Shown here one piece after another: positions 1-5,800 of a stretch of 5,800 bases of DNA (the first letter of the stretch is position 1; every line of letters starts with the position of its first letter). Source of the DNA: Desulfobacterales bacterium (lineage in GTDB: Bacteria > Desulfobacterota > Desulfobacteria > Desulfobacterales > Desulfosalsimonadaceae). The position numbers were made by a program, and so were the translations under genes. The stretch is from contig JAGTVF010000127.1 in the NCBI GenBank assembly GCA_018224315.1, forward strand, positions 1-5,800, in the 5' to 3' direction. Under the pieces are notes generated by a model. That model had not been told where the DNA came from. It saw only the letters and a program-made list of their open reading frames with translations, and ran no database searches.

Positions 1-32
1 GCAGCCCGGGTGACTTTTTTTTTCTCATCCAT
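1..32 (-). CDS. murJ: Probable MurJ lipid II flippase, N-terminal fragment only
   Basis: An ATG at 32-30 on the minus strand opens a frame that runs off the left edge and encodes MDEKKKVTRAA (the last codon is incomplete). A short charged start followed by VTRAA or VTKAA is how many MurJ/MviN proteins begin, just before the first membrane segment, and murJ is a common neighbour of rpsT in proteobacteria. MurJ is a polytopic inner-membrane protein that flips the peptidoglycan precursor lipid II to the periplasm. A stop codon lies four codons further upstream in this frame (47-45), so the start cannot be far away. I see no good Shine-Dalgarno sequence before the ATG, which is a weakness. Only ten full codons are visible, so the identification rests on a short resemblance plus context. 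A competing ATG at 28-26 in another frame gives MRKKKSPGL, which I do not recognise. Confidence 0.5.
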   Translation of the reverse strand, partial: MDEKKKVTRA

Positions 33-94
33 AATGCAGGACTTTTACAATACCCGTAAGGCAAGATCAAATGATAAAAGACAATGCTTTGATT

Positions 95-133
95 CTGCGG
101 GCTTTCGTAGTTGCCCGAAAGGCAGGCCTTTTT
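95..133 (+). other. Terminator-like hairpin with T tract in the murJ-rpsT spacer
   Basis: CTGC (95-98) pairs with GCAG (122-125), and CTTTCG (102-107) pairs with CGAAAG (116-121). The GGG at 99-101 is bulged out and the loop is eight bases. A run of five T follows at 129-133, three bases after the stem. An alternative and mutually exclusive pairing is CGGGC (98-102) with GCCCG (113-117). On the plus strand this resembles an intrinsic terminator, but no plus-strand gene precedes it in the window. On the minus strand it would lie at the very 5' end of a murJ leader if the candidate promoter at 159-131 is used. The pairing is seen in the sequence; the function is unknown. Confidence 0.4.
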
Positions 134-159
134 ATCAGTTTCAGCGCTAACCTTTTCAA
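131..159 (-). promoter_or_regulatory. Candidate sigma70 promoter for the minus-strand gene at the left edge (murJ)
   Basis: Read on the minus strand, TTGAAA (159-154, five of six to consensus) is followed after exactly 17 bases by GATAAA (136-131, four of six). The predicted start near 124 would give a leader of about 90 bases before the ATG at 32. The spacing is ideal but the -10 box is only fair, and AT-rich DNA yields such matches by chance. Confidence 0.35.
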
Positions 160-194
160 AATAAAACTTTTTTATATGATATTAAAGAAAACGG

Positions 195-206
195 AAAACC
201 GGTTTT
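195..206. repeat. 12-bp perfect palindrome AAAACCGGTTTT
   Basis: A perfect dyad lies about 35 bases upstream of the rpsT -35 box and between the divergent murJ and rpsT candidate promoters. It has no loop bases, so a protein-binding site is more plausible than an RNA hairpin. No known operator is recognised, and part of the symmetry comes from the A and T runs. Confidence 0.3.
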
Positions 207-240
207 TTGCCAGGGGTTGCTTTTGGGATTCTGTTTTGGC

Positions 241-269
241 TTGACACAAGTTTTTTGAAAAGGTATGAA
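241..269 (+). promoter_or_regulatory. Likely sigma70 promoter of rpsT
   Basis: A perfect -35 hexamer TTGACA (241-246) is followed after 17 bases by TATGAA (264-269, four of six to TATAAT). Transcription would begin near 276, giving a leader of about 75 bases before the TTG start of rpsT at 352. The ATG at 265-267 lies inside the -10 box, so it would not be in the mRNA; this argues against the longer reading of the gene. Confidence 0.65.
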
Positions 270-336
270 ATCAAATTACGCTATATTATTTTCAACAAAC
301 CGGGATCAAAGAACAAAAGCCAACGTAAAAAGATAC

Positions 337-342
337 AAGGAG
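337..342 (+). promoter_or_regulatory. Ribosome binding site that fixes the rpsT TTG start
   Basis: AAGGAG ends nine bases before the TTG at 352. It is the only strong Shine-Dalgarno match near the 5' end of the gene, and it places the start where S20 homology begins. The upstream ATG at 265 is preceded by TTGAAAAGGT, whose AAGG is only a few bases away and lies upstream of the expected transcription start. Confidence 0.8.
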
Positions 343-351
343 ATTGGAGCA

Positions 352-612
352 TTGGCAAATCATAAGTCCGCGCTGAAGCGAATCAAGCAGAACACCAGGC
401 GTCGCATGCGCAATCGAATGGTTAAAACCCAGGTCAAGACCTCGGTCAAAAACGTGCTCACAGCGGCAAAAAGTGAGGGAGATGTCGGCTCAGAGCTTCA
501 AAAAGCGCAGTCTGTCATTGACAAGGCGGCCCGCAAAGGCGTGATTCACAAAAAAACCGCCGCCCGCAGAATTTCCAGGTTAAACCGCAGGGCAAACCGG
601 GCTGCTTCGTAA
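352..612 (+). CDS. rpsT: 30S ribosomal protein S20, TTG start
   Basis: This is S20 of the small ribosomal subunit, a primary 16S rRNA-binding protein that helps early 30S assembly. From the TTG the product is 86 residues, close to the usual 85-90. It opens with (M)ANHKSALKRIKQNTRRRMRN, the S20 signature, and ends with the conserved C-terminal helix segment at residues 57-78, which includes DKAARKGVIHKKTAARR. It is very basic throughout. The frame is open up to an ATG at 265, but those 29 extra codons look unlike S20 and begin in the promoter -10 box, and the AAGGAG site points to TTG. In E. coli rpsT also starts with UUG and S20 represses its own translation, so similar autogenous control is plausible here (inference). 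The gene is monocistronic, converges on lptE with a 34-base gap, and is followed by a strong hairpin terminator at 673-721. Confidence 0.95.
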   Translation: MANHKSALKRIKQNTRRRMRNRMVKTQVKTSVKNVLTAAKSEGDVGSELQKAQSVIDKAARKGVIHKKTAARRISRLNRRANRAAS

Positions 613-646
613 TTTTTAAAATAACTTCTTGATTTTGCTTGACCAC

Positions 647-1195
647 TCAAAAATCATCGGTCATCCGATAATAAATCCGCTGTGCCAGCCGGCCGGAAAG
701 CTTGGCCACAGCGGATTTTTTATTCTGCTCAGTGCCCATGTTGTCGCCGGCCACCGCGTATTCCTCCGAGGCTGAAACGCCGCTTGCAGACCACAGGGTC
801 TCGCCGCTTGTGCTGACAAGCCGGACATCCACCACCACGGTCACCCGCTCTTCTGAAGTCTGATGAGCTGCGCTGTGCGAGATGCTGCTGCTGCGCGCAG
901 AGCGGATCACTCCGGTAAGCACCGCATCTGCACTGCTTTTGTTGCTTATTTTGGCCTTGTCCGTGCGCGTGATCTCATAGAGGATGTCATTGGTGATCAC
1001 GGCTTCAATGCCGATTTCTCCGGTTCGGTTGGCAAATGTTTCCACTGCGATCCGCCGGACATCCCCGGGGAGGCTGCCGCCGCCGGCCAGTCGGTACCCG
1101 CAGCCGGCGATCATCATCGCCATGGCGGCGAGAACCGCGAATACAGAAAACAGCTGCCATTTGCGTTTGCGGGTTTGCTTTTGGGTATTAGACAA
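647..1195 (-). CDS. lptE: LPS-assembly lipoprotein LptE
   Basis: LptE is the outer-membrane lipoprotein that plugs the LptD barrel and helps deliver lipopolysaccharide to the cell surface. The 182-residue product has a lipoprotein signal: basic residues at 6-12, a hydrophobic stretch at about 14-30, and lipobox I29-A30-G31-C32, giving a mature chain of 151 residues. The sequence after the cysteine, [20 protein letters not shown], is typical of the family, as is the following segment with [11 protein letters not shown]. The start is TTG (1195-1193): a TGA lies three codons upstream, and the next methionine, residue 25, would destroy the signal peptide. GGTGA (1206-1202) gives a ribosome site six bases before it, inside leuS. 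The gene overlaps the leuS stop by eight bases, so translational coupling is expected. The order leuS-lptE matches E. coli. Its last 25 codons contain the terminator of the convergent rpsT. Confidence 0.88.
   Translation of the reverse strand: MSNTQKQTRKRKWQLFSVFAVLAAMAMMIAGCGYRLAGGGSLPGDVRRIAVETFANRTGEIGIEAVITNDILYEITRTDKAKISNKSSADAVLTGVIRSARSSSISHSAAHQTSEERVTVVVDVRLVSTSGETLWSASGVSASEEYAVAGDNMGTEQNKKSAVAKLSGRLAQRIYYRMTDDF
673..721 (+). terminator. Intrinsic terminator for rpsT, embedded in the lptE coding region
   Basis: AAATCCGCTGTG (673-684) and CACAGCGGATTT (707-718) form a perfect 12-bp stem around a 22-base loop, and the T tract continues to 721 (six T from 716). CC (685-686) can add two further pairs with GG (704-705) across a one-base bulge. 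It lies 60 bases after the rpsT stop codon in the right orientation to end rpsT transcription. On the minus strand the same bases encode KSAV and AQRI of LptE. The tail on that strand, TTTATTAT, is a poorer U tract, so termination before the lptE stop codon is less likely but not excluded. Confidence 0.8.
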
Positions 1196-1206
1196 CGATA
1201 TTCACC
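1188..1206 (-). promoter_or_regulatory. leuS-lptE overlap: coupling junction with TTG restart
   Basis: Within 19 bases the minus strand carries GGTGA (1206-1202), the lptE start TTG (1195-1193) and the leuS stop TAA (1190-1188). A ribosome finishing leuS is thus placed directly over the lptE start, a usual arrangement for coupled translation with a weak start codon. The layout is seen; the coupling is inferred. Confidence 0.7.
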
Positions 1207-3794
1207 AGTTTGTGTTTGACCGTGATCACCTTTTTCACCGGCTTGTCTCCGATAAAGCGAACCACGTTTTCATCTTCCAGGGCCCGGGCTTTCAGGGCCT
1301 CATCATCTGCATCCCCATCGATTTCAAACTTGGCCCTCAGCTTGCCGTTTACCTGAACCACGATCACGCGGGTGTCAGCGGAAAGCGCATCTGTCCGCCA
1401 TGCCGGCCAGGATGCATTGGCCAGGCTGCCTGGCGCATGCCCCATGGCCGCCCAGAGTTCCTCGGCAAAATGCGGCACCACCGGGGCAAGCAGCAGAAGA
1501 GCGGTTTCCATGGCCCCGCGCATTACCGCGGCTGTTGTATCATTTGCGTTGTCCGGTGAAATATTGCGGGTTTCGGCCTGGTACATGGCATTGACCAGCT
1601 CCATGACAGCACTGATGGCCGTATTGAAATGGAATCTGGCCTCGATGTCGTCTGTGACCTTTTTAATGGTTTGGTGGGTTTTGATATACAGGGGCCGGAT
1701 ATTTTCATCCAGGCGGCCGGGTGCATCCGTGTAGGACCGACTTTGGGCAAAGCGCTCCATCCATGCCGAAGCCAGACGCCAGATCCGGTTCAAAAACCGG
1801 AAACCGCCTTCCACGCCCTGCTCGCTCCATTCCAGATCGCGTTCCGGCGGGGCGGCAAACAGGCAAAAAAGCCGGACCGTGTCCGCACCGTAGCGGACCA
1901 CCAGTTCATTGGGGTCAATGATGTTTTTCTTGGACTTTGACATTTTTTCCACCCGTCCTACTTCCACGGGCTGGCCGCACATTTTGCAGAAAACCGATTC
2001 GCCGCGCACATCGGCTTCCTCCGGATACAAAAAGCCATGCTCCGGACAGTGCTGGGTCTCCTTGCACACCATCCCCTGGGTGAGCAGGCGCGTGAAGGGT
2101 TCCTTGAAATCCACCAGCCCCAGGTCCTTTAGCACCCGGGTAAAGTACCGGGAATAGAGCAGGTGCATGACCGCATGCTCAACACCGCCGATGTACTGGT
2201 CCACGGGCATCCAGTAGCTGACCTGGCTTTTGTCGAACATGGCCGTATCACAGTGCGGACTGCAGTATCGCTCAAAATACCAGGAGGATTCCACAAATGT
2301 GTCCATGGTGTCGGTCTCCCGCCTGGCTGGAGCCCCGCATTCCGGGCAGGCAACGTTGACAAAGGCCTCATGGGAGGCAAGTGGTGAGCCGCCGCCTTCG
2401 AGCAGATCAACGTCTTCCGGCAGCACCACCGGCAGATCGGCTTCTTTTACCGGCACGATGCCGCAGGCGTCACAATGGATCATGGGCACCGGCGCCCCCC
2501 AGTAGCGCTGGCGGGAAATGCCCCAGTCCCGGATACGGTAGCTGATGCTGCGCTTGCCCAGGCTGTGTTTTTCAAAATAGGCAATCAGGTCTTCATAGGC
2601 CTTACGGTTGTGCATGCCGTCAAAGGGGCCGGAATTGACCATGGCCCCGTCGCCGGTGTAGGCCTGCGCTGCTGCGGTTTCCTCCACAGACAGGTCCTCG
2701 GGCTTGATTACCACGATAATGTCAATTCCGTATTTTTTGGCAAATTCGTAATCGCGCTGGTCATGGGCAGGCACGGACATGACCGCACCGGTGCCGTATT
2801 CCATCAGGGCGAAATTGGCGGTATAAACCGGGATTTCGGTGCCGGTGACCGGGTTGGTGCACCAGGCACCCAGAAACACACCCTCTTTTTCCTTTGTTTC
2901 CAGCATTCGGTCTGTGCGGCTTTCAGCCGCCATGCGCCCGACAAATTCGGCCACAGCCGCCTGCTGCGCCGTGTCTTTGCAGAGGGTTTTCACCAGGGGA
3001 TGCTCCGGGGCCAGCACCATGTAGGTGGCTCCGTAGATGGTATCGGGCCGGGTGGTAAACACGTTGATGACCTCATCGGTACCGCTGACAGGAAAACGGA
3101 TTTCCGCGCCGGTGCTTTTGCCGATCCAGTTTTTCTGCATGGTCAGTACTTTTTCCGGCCAGCCGGGCAGTTTTTCACAGTGCTCCAGCAGATCATCGGC
3201 ATAGTCGGTGATCTTAAAAAACCATCCCCAGAGTTTCTTTTGTTTTACCGGACGACCGCAACGCCAGCACTCGCCGTTTTCCACCTGTTCATTGGCCAGC
3301 ACGGTGCTGCAGGTCTCACACCAGTTGACAAGGGACTCCTTGCGGTAGACCATGCCTTTTTCATACATGCGGATAAACAGCCACTGCTCCCATTTGTAAT
3401 AGCCGGGATCGCAGGTGGCCAGCTCTCTTTCCCAGTCGTAGCTGAAACCCAGGCGTTTTAATTGCTTGCGCATGGCCGCAATATTTTCCCAGGTCCATCG
3501 GGCCGGATGGGTTTTATTGGCAATGGCCGCGTTTTCCGCGGGCATCCCGAAGGCGTCCCAGCCCATGGGATGCAAAACATTGTAGCCGCACATCCTTTTA
3601 TACCGGGCCACCACGTCACCGATGGTATAATTGCGGACATGTCCGATATGAATGCGGCCCGAAGGGTAGGGAAACATTTCGAGCAGATAATATTTTTGCC
3701 GGGAGTCGTCGGTATCCGCGCAAAAGGCCCGGGTATCCTCCCAGACCTGCTGCCATCTGGGTTCAATGGTTTGCGGGTCGTATCGTTGATCCAT
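1188..3794 (-). CDS. leuS: Leucyl-tRNA synthetase (class Ia)
   Basis: LeuRS charges tRNA-Leu with leucine in the cytoplasm using ATP. The 868-residue product has the normal bacterial length. HIGH is at residues 49-52, within [19 protein letters not shown], and KMSKS is at 617-621; together they form the ATP site. A Cys4 zinc module is at C159/C162 and C176/C179. The CP1 editing domain (about 225-420) keeps TTRPDT at 247-252 and [12 protein letters not shown] at 341-352; T252 and D345 match the E. coli editing residues in number as well as context, so proofreading should be active. Further pairs C441/C444 and C483/C486 follow, and C583-x2-H586 with C603-x2-C606 sit in the leucine-specific insert before KMSKS. 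The anticodon-binding domain occupies roughly 660-800 and the C-terminal tRNA-contact domain about 805-868. The start ATG is preceded by AAGG twelve bases away, a weak ribosome site. It is the first gene of leuS-lptE and is divergent from rng. Confidence 0.98.
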   Translation of the reverse strand: MDQRYDPQTIEPRWQQVWEDTRAFCADTDDSRQKYYLLEMFPYPSGRIHIGHVRNYTIGDVVARYKRMCGYNVLHPMGWDAFGMPAENAAIANKTHPARWTWENIAAMRKQLKRLGFSYDWERELATCDPGYYKWEQWLFIRMYEKGMVYRKESLVNWCETCSTVLANEQVENGECWRCGRPVKQKKLWGWFFKITDYADDLLEHCEKLPGWPEKVLTMQKNWIGKSTGAEIRFPVSGTDEVINVFTTRPDTIYGATYMVLAPEHPLVKTLCKDTAQQAAVAEFVGRMAAESRTDRMLETKEKEGVFLGAWCTNPVTGTEIPVYTANFALMEYGTGAVMSVPAHDQRDYEFAKKYGIDIIVVIKPEDLSVEETAAAQAYTGDGAMVNSGPFDGMHNRKAYEDLIAYFEKHSLGKRSISYRIRDWGISRQRYWGAPVPMIHCDACGIVPVKEADLPVVLPEDVDLLEGGGSPLASHEAFVNVACPECGAPARRETDTMDTFVESSWYFERYCSPHCDTAMFDKSQVSYWMPVDQYIGGVEHAVMHLLYSRYFTRVLKDLGLVDFKEPFTRLLTQGMVCKETQHCPEHGFLYPEEADVRGESVFCKMCGQPVEVGRVEKMSKSKKNIIDPNELVVRYGADTVRLFCLFAAPPERDLEWSEQGVEGGFRFLNRIWRLASAWMERFAQSRSYTDAPGRLDENIRPLYIKTHQTIKKVTDDIEARFHFNTAISAVMELVNAMYQAETRNISPDNANDTTAAVMRGAMETALLLLAPVVPHFAEELWAAMGHAPGSLANASWPAWRTDALSADTRVIVVQVNGKLRAKFEIDGDADDEALKARALEDENVVRFIGDKPVKKVITVKHKLVNIVV

Positions 3795-3894
3795 TTTGCT
3801 TTGCTGCCTTTTTTGTGGTTGTCGGAGATTGTCACTTTCATGCCACAGGATAAATGAAATATCAAGCCTGAGGCGTCAATATGCCAGAAATCAT

Positions 3895-3923
3895 TTGACT
3901 TGTCTGCGCCAATTTCCTATTTA
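3895..3923 (+). promoter_or_regulatory. Candidate promoter for rng
   Basis: TTGACT (3895-3900, five of six to consensus) is followed after 17 bases by TATTTA (3918-3923, three of six). Transcription would begin near 3930. That gives a leader of about 145 bases if rng starts at 4076, or about 17 bases if it starts at the ATG at 3947. The 3795-3946 stretch otherwise holds nothing I recognise beyond the presumed leuS promoter region. Confidence 0.4.
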
Positions 3924-4075
3924 ACTCCTGAATCGGCCATTGTGGAATGGTTTCCGACGGAACGCGGAAATCTGTAACAATTCAAAAACATTCACATGCA
4001 CCGCACATCACGATCGGCCTGATGCAGACGCATTGGATGCAAAAAATCAAAGAAGTATTCTGGAAAAAGCCGCAT

Positions 4076-5536
4076 ATGACAAGTAAGATTCTCATCAACG
4101 CCGTGGACCCGGAGGAATGCCGTATCGCCACGGTCACAGACAACCGCCTGGAAGAATTTGACATTGAAACCAGCGCCCGGGAAATCACCCAGGGAAATAT
4201 TTACAAGGCCGTGGTCTCCAGGGTGGAGCCGAGCCTGCAGGCGGTTTTTGTGGACTACGGTGCGGAAAAAAACGGTTTTCTGCAAAAGCAGGAAATTCAT
4301 CCGGATTATTTTCATGACGACCCTTCCGGCAACCAGTCCCTGAAAAACGTCGTCAAGCGTGGCCAGGAACTGATCGTCCAGGTGACCAATGATCCCATCA
4401 TGGAAAAAGGGGCCATGCTCACCACTTATGTCTCTCTTCCGGGCCGAAATACCGTGCTGATGCCCGGCACCAAAAACCGCGGAGTTTCACGCAAGATCAG
4501 CGATGACAAGGAGCGCAAGCGGTTAAAAGAAATCACCCAGAACCTGGATTTGCCCGAGGATTACGGCCTTATCGTACGCACGGCCGGCCAGGGCAGCAAC
4601 AAAACCATTATTTCCAAGGACGTGCGCTATCTCATGCGCCTGTGGAAAAACATCCAGCAAAAGGCCGTGGATGAAAAGGCCCCGGCGCTGCTCTACAAGG
4701 AGCAGACCGTTGCAGTGCGGGCCATCCGGGATTCGTTTACCACGGATGTCAAGGAAATCCTCATCGACAATGACACGGTTTATCAACAGGTCCGGGATTT
4801 TATTCAGATTGTCTCGCCCCAGCACAAAAAAGTCGTCAAGCGATATTCAGCTGACAAGCCCATTTTCACCAAGCATCAGCTCGAAGAGCAGATCGCCTCG
4901 ATCTTCGACAACCGGGTCAAACTCAAGTCCGGCGGCTCCATTGTGATTGAACAGACCGAAGCCCTGGTCTCCATTGATGTCAATTCGGGCAAGGCCACCC
5001 AGAAGGCCTCCATTGAGGCAACAGCTTTGCAGACCAACCTTGAGGCCGCCGAGGAGGTGGCCCGCCAGCTGCGCCTGCGGGACTTCGGGGGCTTGATTGT
5101 TATCGATTTTATTGATATGCGGGACCGCAAGCACAAATCTCGGGTGGAACAGACCCTGAAAAACGAGCTCAAGCCCGACAAAGCCCGCACCAAGGTGGGC
5201 CGGATATCGGCTTTCGGCTTACTGGAGATGTCGCGCCAGCGGATTCGTCCTTCGATCCGGTCGCTGAATTTTGAGACCTGCCGGTACTGCCAGGGCAAGG
5301 GCGTGATTCAGTCGGTGGAATCCCTGGCACTCGGATTTCTGCGACGTCTGCGCCTGGAGACGATCAAAAGCGGGGTGACCACGGTCCGGGGGCATCTGCC
5401 CCATGAAGTGGCCACTTATCTGCTCAACCGCAAAAAGCGGGAAATCCTGGATCTGGAAATGCGCCGGAAAATCACCGTATCCATTGAGACCGACAACAAC
5501 ATGCTGCCCGGCGACAGCAGGATTGAGTGCGAATAG
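4076..5536 (+). CDS. rng: Ribonuclease G (RNase E/G family endoribonuclease)
   Basis: RNase E/G enzymes cut single-stranded AU-rich RNA, preferring 5'-monophosphate ends, in rRNA maturation and mRNA decay. From the ATG at 4076 the product is 486 residues, close to E. coli RNase G (489), and lacks the long C-terminal degradosome scaffold of RNase E. An S1 RNA-binding domain begins near GNIYK (40-44). The 5' sensor pair R168-T169 is in VRTAG. The DNase I-like catalytic core keeps SIDVNSG with D301 and VIDFIDM with D344; their spacing of 43 equals that of E. coli RNase E D303/D346. C402-x2-C405 is the zinc-link pair that joins subunits. The frame is open to an ATG at 3947, but those 43 codons have no family character, while MTSKILINAVDPEE aligns with the start of RNase G. 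The ribosome site before 4076 is weak (GGAA, ten bases away), so the start is less certain than the identity. Confidence 0.92.
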   Translation: MTSKILINAVDPEECRIATVTDNRLEEFDIETSAREITQGNIYKAVVSRVEPSLQAVFVDYGAEKNGFLQKQEIHPDYFHDDPSGNQSLKNVVKRGQELIVQVTNDPIMEKGAMLTTYVSLPGRNTVLMPGTKNRGVSRKISDDKERKRLKEITQNLDLPEDYGLIVRTAGQGSNKTIISKDVRYLMRLWKNIQQKAVDEKAPALLYKEQTVAVRAIRDSFTTDVKEILIDNDTVYQQVRDFIQIVSPQHKKVVKRYSADKPIFTKHQLEEQIASIFDNRVKLKSGGSIVIEQTEALVSIDVNSGKATQKASIEATALQTNLEAAEEVARQLRLRDFGGLIVIDFIDMRDRKHKSRVEQTLKNELKPDKARTKVGRISAFGLLEMSRQRIRPSIRSLNFETCRYCQGKGVIQSVESLALGFLRRLRLETIKSGVTTVRGHLPHEVATYLLNRKKREILDLEMRRKITVSIETDNNMLPGDSRIECE

Positions 5537-5653
5537 CCGGAAAAAATCGGTAAAAAATCAGGCAACCAGACATGATGGAATCGTAAAAAGTCCTAAAACT
5601 GATATATTCTCCAACAATAAAAAAAATAACTTCATTTTAATTAACCCTTAATC

Positions 5654-5670
5654 ACTTAAAACTTAAAACT
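5654..5670. repeat. Short tandem repeat ACTTAAA, 2.4 copies
   Basis: Two complete units of ACTTAAA (5654-5660 and 5661-5667) are followed by ACT, directly upstream of the hairpin at 5671. It lies in the AT-rich gap between rng and yajC. It may be a chance effect of base composition; I recognise no binding site. Confidence 0.35.
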
Positions 5671-5696
5671 GCTTGTAAAAAAGACTTTTTACAGGC
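5671..5696 (+). other. Hairpin between rng and yajC
   Basis: GCTTGTAAAAA (5671-5681) pairs with TTTTTACAGGC (5686-5696) over eleven positions, one of them a G-U pair in RNA, around the four-base loop AGAC. It lies 134 bases after the rng stop and 39 bases before the yajC start. There is no T tract after the stem, so it is not a standard terminator. It could be an mRNA 3' stabiliser for rng, a structure in the yajC leader, or a protein-binding dyad. The pairing is clear; the role is open. Confidence 0.5.
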
Positions 5697-5721
5697 TCAC
5701 CGTACATGGAAAACATTTGAA

Positions 5722-5728
5722 AAGGAGG
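5722..5728 (+). promoter_or_regulatory. Strong ribosome binding site of yajC
   Basis: AAGGAGG is a full Shine-Dalgarno match seven bases before the TTG at 5736. A second in-frame TTG at 5730 is only one base away from it and is therefore not a plausible start. This site decides the yajC start. Confidence 0.8.
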
Positions 5729-5735
5729 CTTGACG

Positions 5736-5800
5736 TTGATTGAACTAGCTTATGCCATGGGCCAGACAGGCGAGGGTGCTGCCCAGGGTGGCGGGCTGGC
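5736..5800 (+). CDS. yajC: Sec translocase accessory subunit YajC, N-terminal fragment
   Basis: YajC is a small single-span inner-membrane protein that associates with SecDF and the SecYEG channel. Only 21 full codons lie in the window: (M)IELAYAMGQTGEGAAQGGGL and onward past the edge. The pattern of a short hydrophobic lead, AYAMG, and then a Gly/Ala/Gln-rich linker before the membrane helix is typical of delta-proteobacterial YajC proteins; the membrane segment itself is beyond the window. The start is TTG, fixed by a strong AAGGAGG seven bases upstream. In many bacteria yajC is followed by secD and secF, which would be expected just to the right. I find no convincing promoter in the 199 bases after rng, so the gene may be read from rng or from a promoter I cannot recognise. 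The identification rests on a short fragment. Confidence 0.7.
   Translation, partial: MIELAYAMGQTGEGAAQGGGL

Noticed and set aside
265..351. 29-codon N-terminal extension of S20 from the ATG at 265
   Set aside because: It lacks S20 character, its ATG lies in the probable -10 box, and AAGGAG is placed for the TTG at 352.
863..1559. Plus-strand open frames of 118 and 191 codons opposite lptE and the leuS 3' end
   Set aside because: They are shadows of lptE and leuS, with no ribosome site or family resemblance.
2475..3461. 328-codon open frame on the plus strand, antisense to leuS
   Set aside because: The opposite strand has every LeuRS motif in order. The antisense product has no recognisable family, and long antisense frames are common opposite GC-rich genes.
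3850..3879. Possible leuS promoter on the minus strand: TTGACG (3879-3874) with ATTTAT 18 bases on
   Set aside because: The -35 is good but no -10 at a normal spacing matches more than three of six, so the leuS promoter is not located with confidence.
3992..5404. Minus-strand open frames (61-140 codons) opposite rng
   Set aside because: They lie opposite conserved RNase G domains and show no features of real proteins.
5604..5609. TATATT as a -10 box for yajC
   Set aside because: No -35 match lies at a usable spacing, and the region is so AT-rich that such hexamers are expected by chance.
1..5800. CRISPR array, insertion sequence, tRNA or defence system
   Set aside because: I looked for regular spaced repeats, transposase motifs, terminal inverted repeats and tRNA-like folds and saw none. 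The window is fully explained by conserved core genes and their spacers.

Overview
The window is a stretch of housekeeping chromosome, most likely from a delta-type proteobacterium (Desulfobacterota, perhaps a Desulfobacterales sulfate reducer). This rests on protein character and gene neighbourhood, not on a database search: the LeuRS has a Cys-rich insert just before KMSKS, the RNase G opens with MTSKILINAVDPEECR, the YajC has an N-terminus of the LAYAMG type, and rpsT lies beside a probable murJ. The coding DNA is moderately GC-rich and the intergenic DNA is AT-rich. I see no mobile element, CRISPR array, tRNA, rRNA or defence gene.

Layout from left to right. Positions 1-32 hold a probable N-terminal fragment of murJ on the minus strand. 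Positions 33-351 are a regulatory region between divergent genes, with a candidate minus-strand promoter, a terminator-like hairpin, a 12-bp palindrome and a good sigma70-type promoter for rpsT. rpsT (352-612, plus) starts at TTG. It converges on lptE (647-1195, minus), and the clear terminator hairpin for rpsT lies inside the 3' coding end of lptE. lptE overlaps the end of leuS (1188-3794, minus) by 8 bases, so leuS-lptE is a translationally coupled operon with the same order as in E. coli, but the E. coli third gene, holA, is absent from this position. A divergent intergenic region follows, then rng (4076-5536, plus), a 199-base AT-rich gap with a perfect-stem hairpin, and the start of yajC (5736 to the window edge).

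The genes serve core functions: translation (S20, LeuRS), envelope biogenesis (the LPS-assembly lipoprotein LptE, probable lipid II flippase MurJ, Sec accessory subunit YajC) and RNA processing (RNase G). Three of the five genes whose starts lie in the window use TTG: rpsT, lptE and yajC.

I do not find an undescribed biological system here. The points most worth a second look are the rpsT terminator encoded within lptE codons, the rpsT promoter whose -10 box covers the only upstream in-frame ATG, and the structured 92-133 element between murJ and rpsT.
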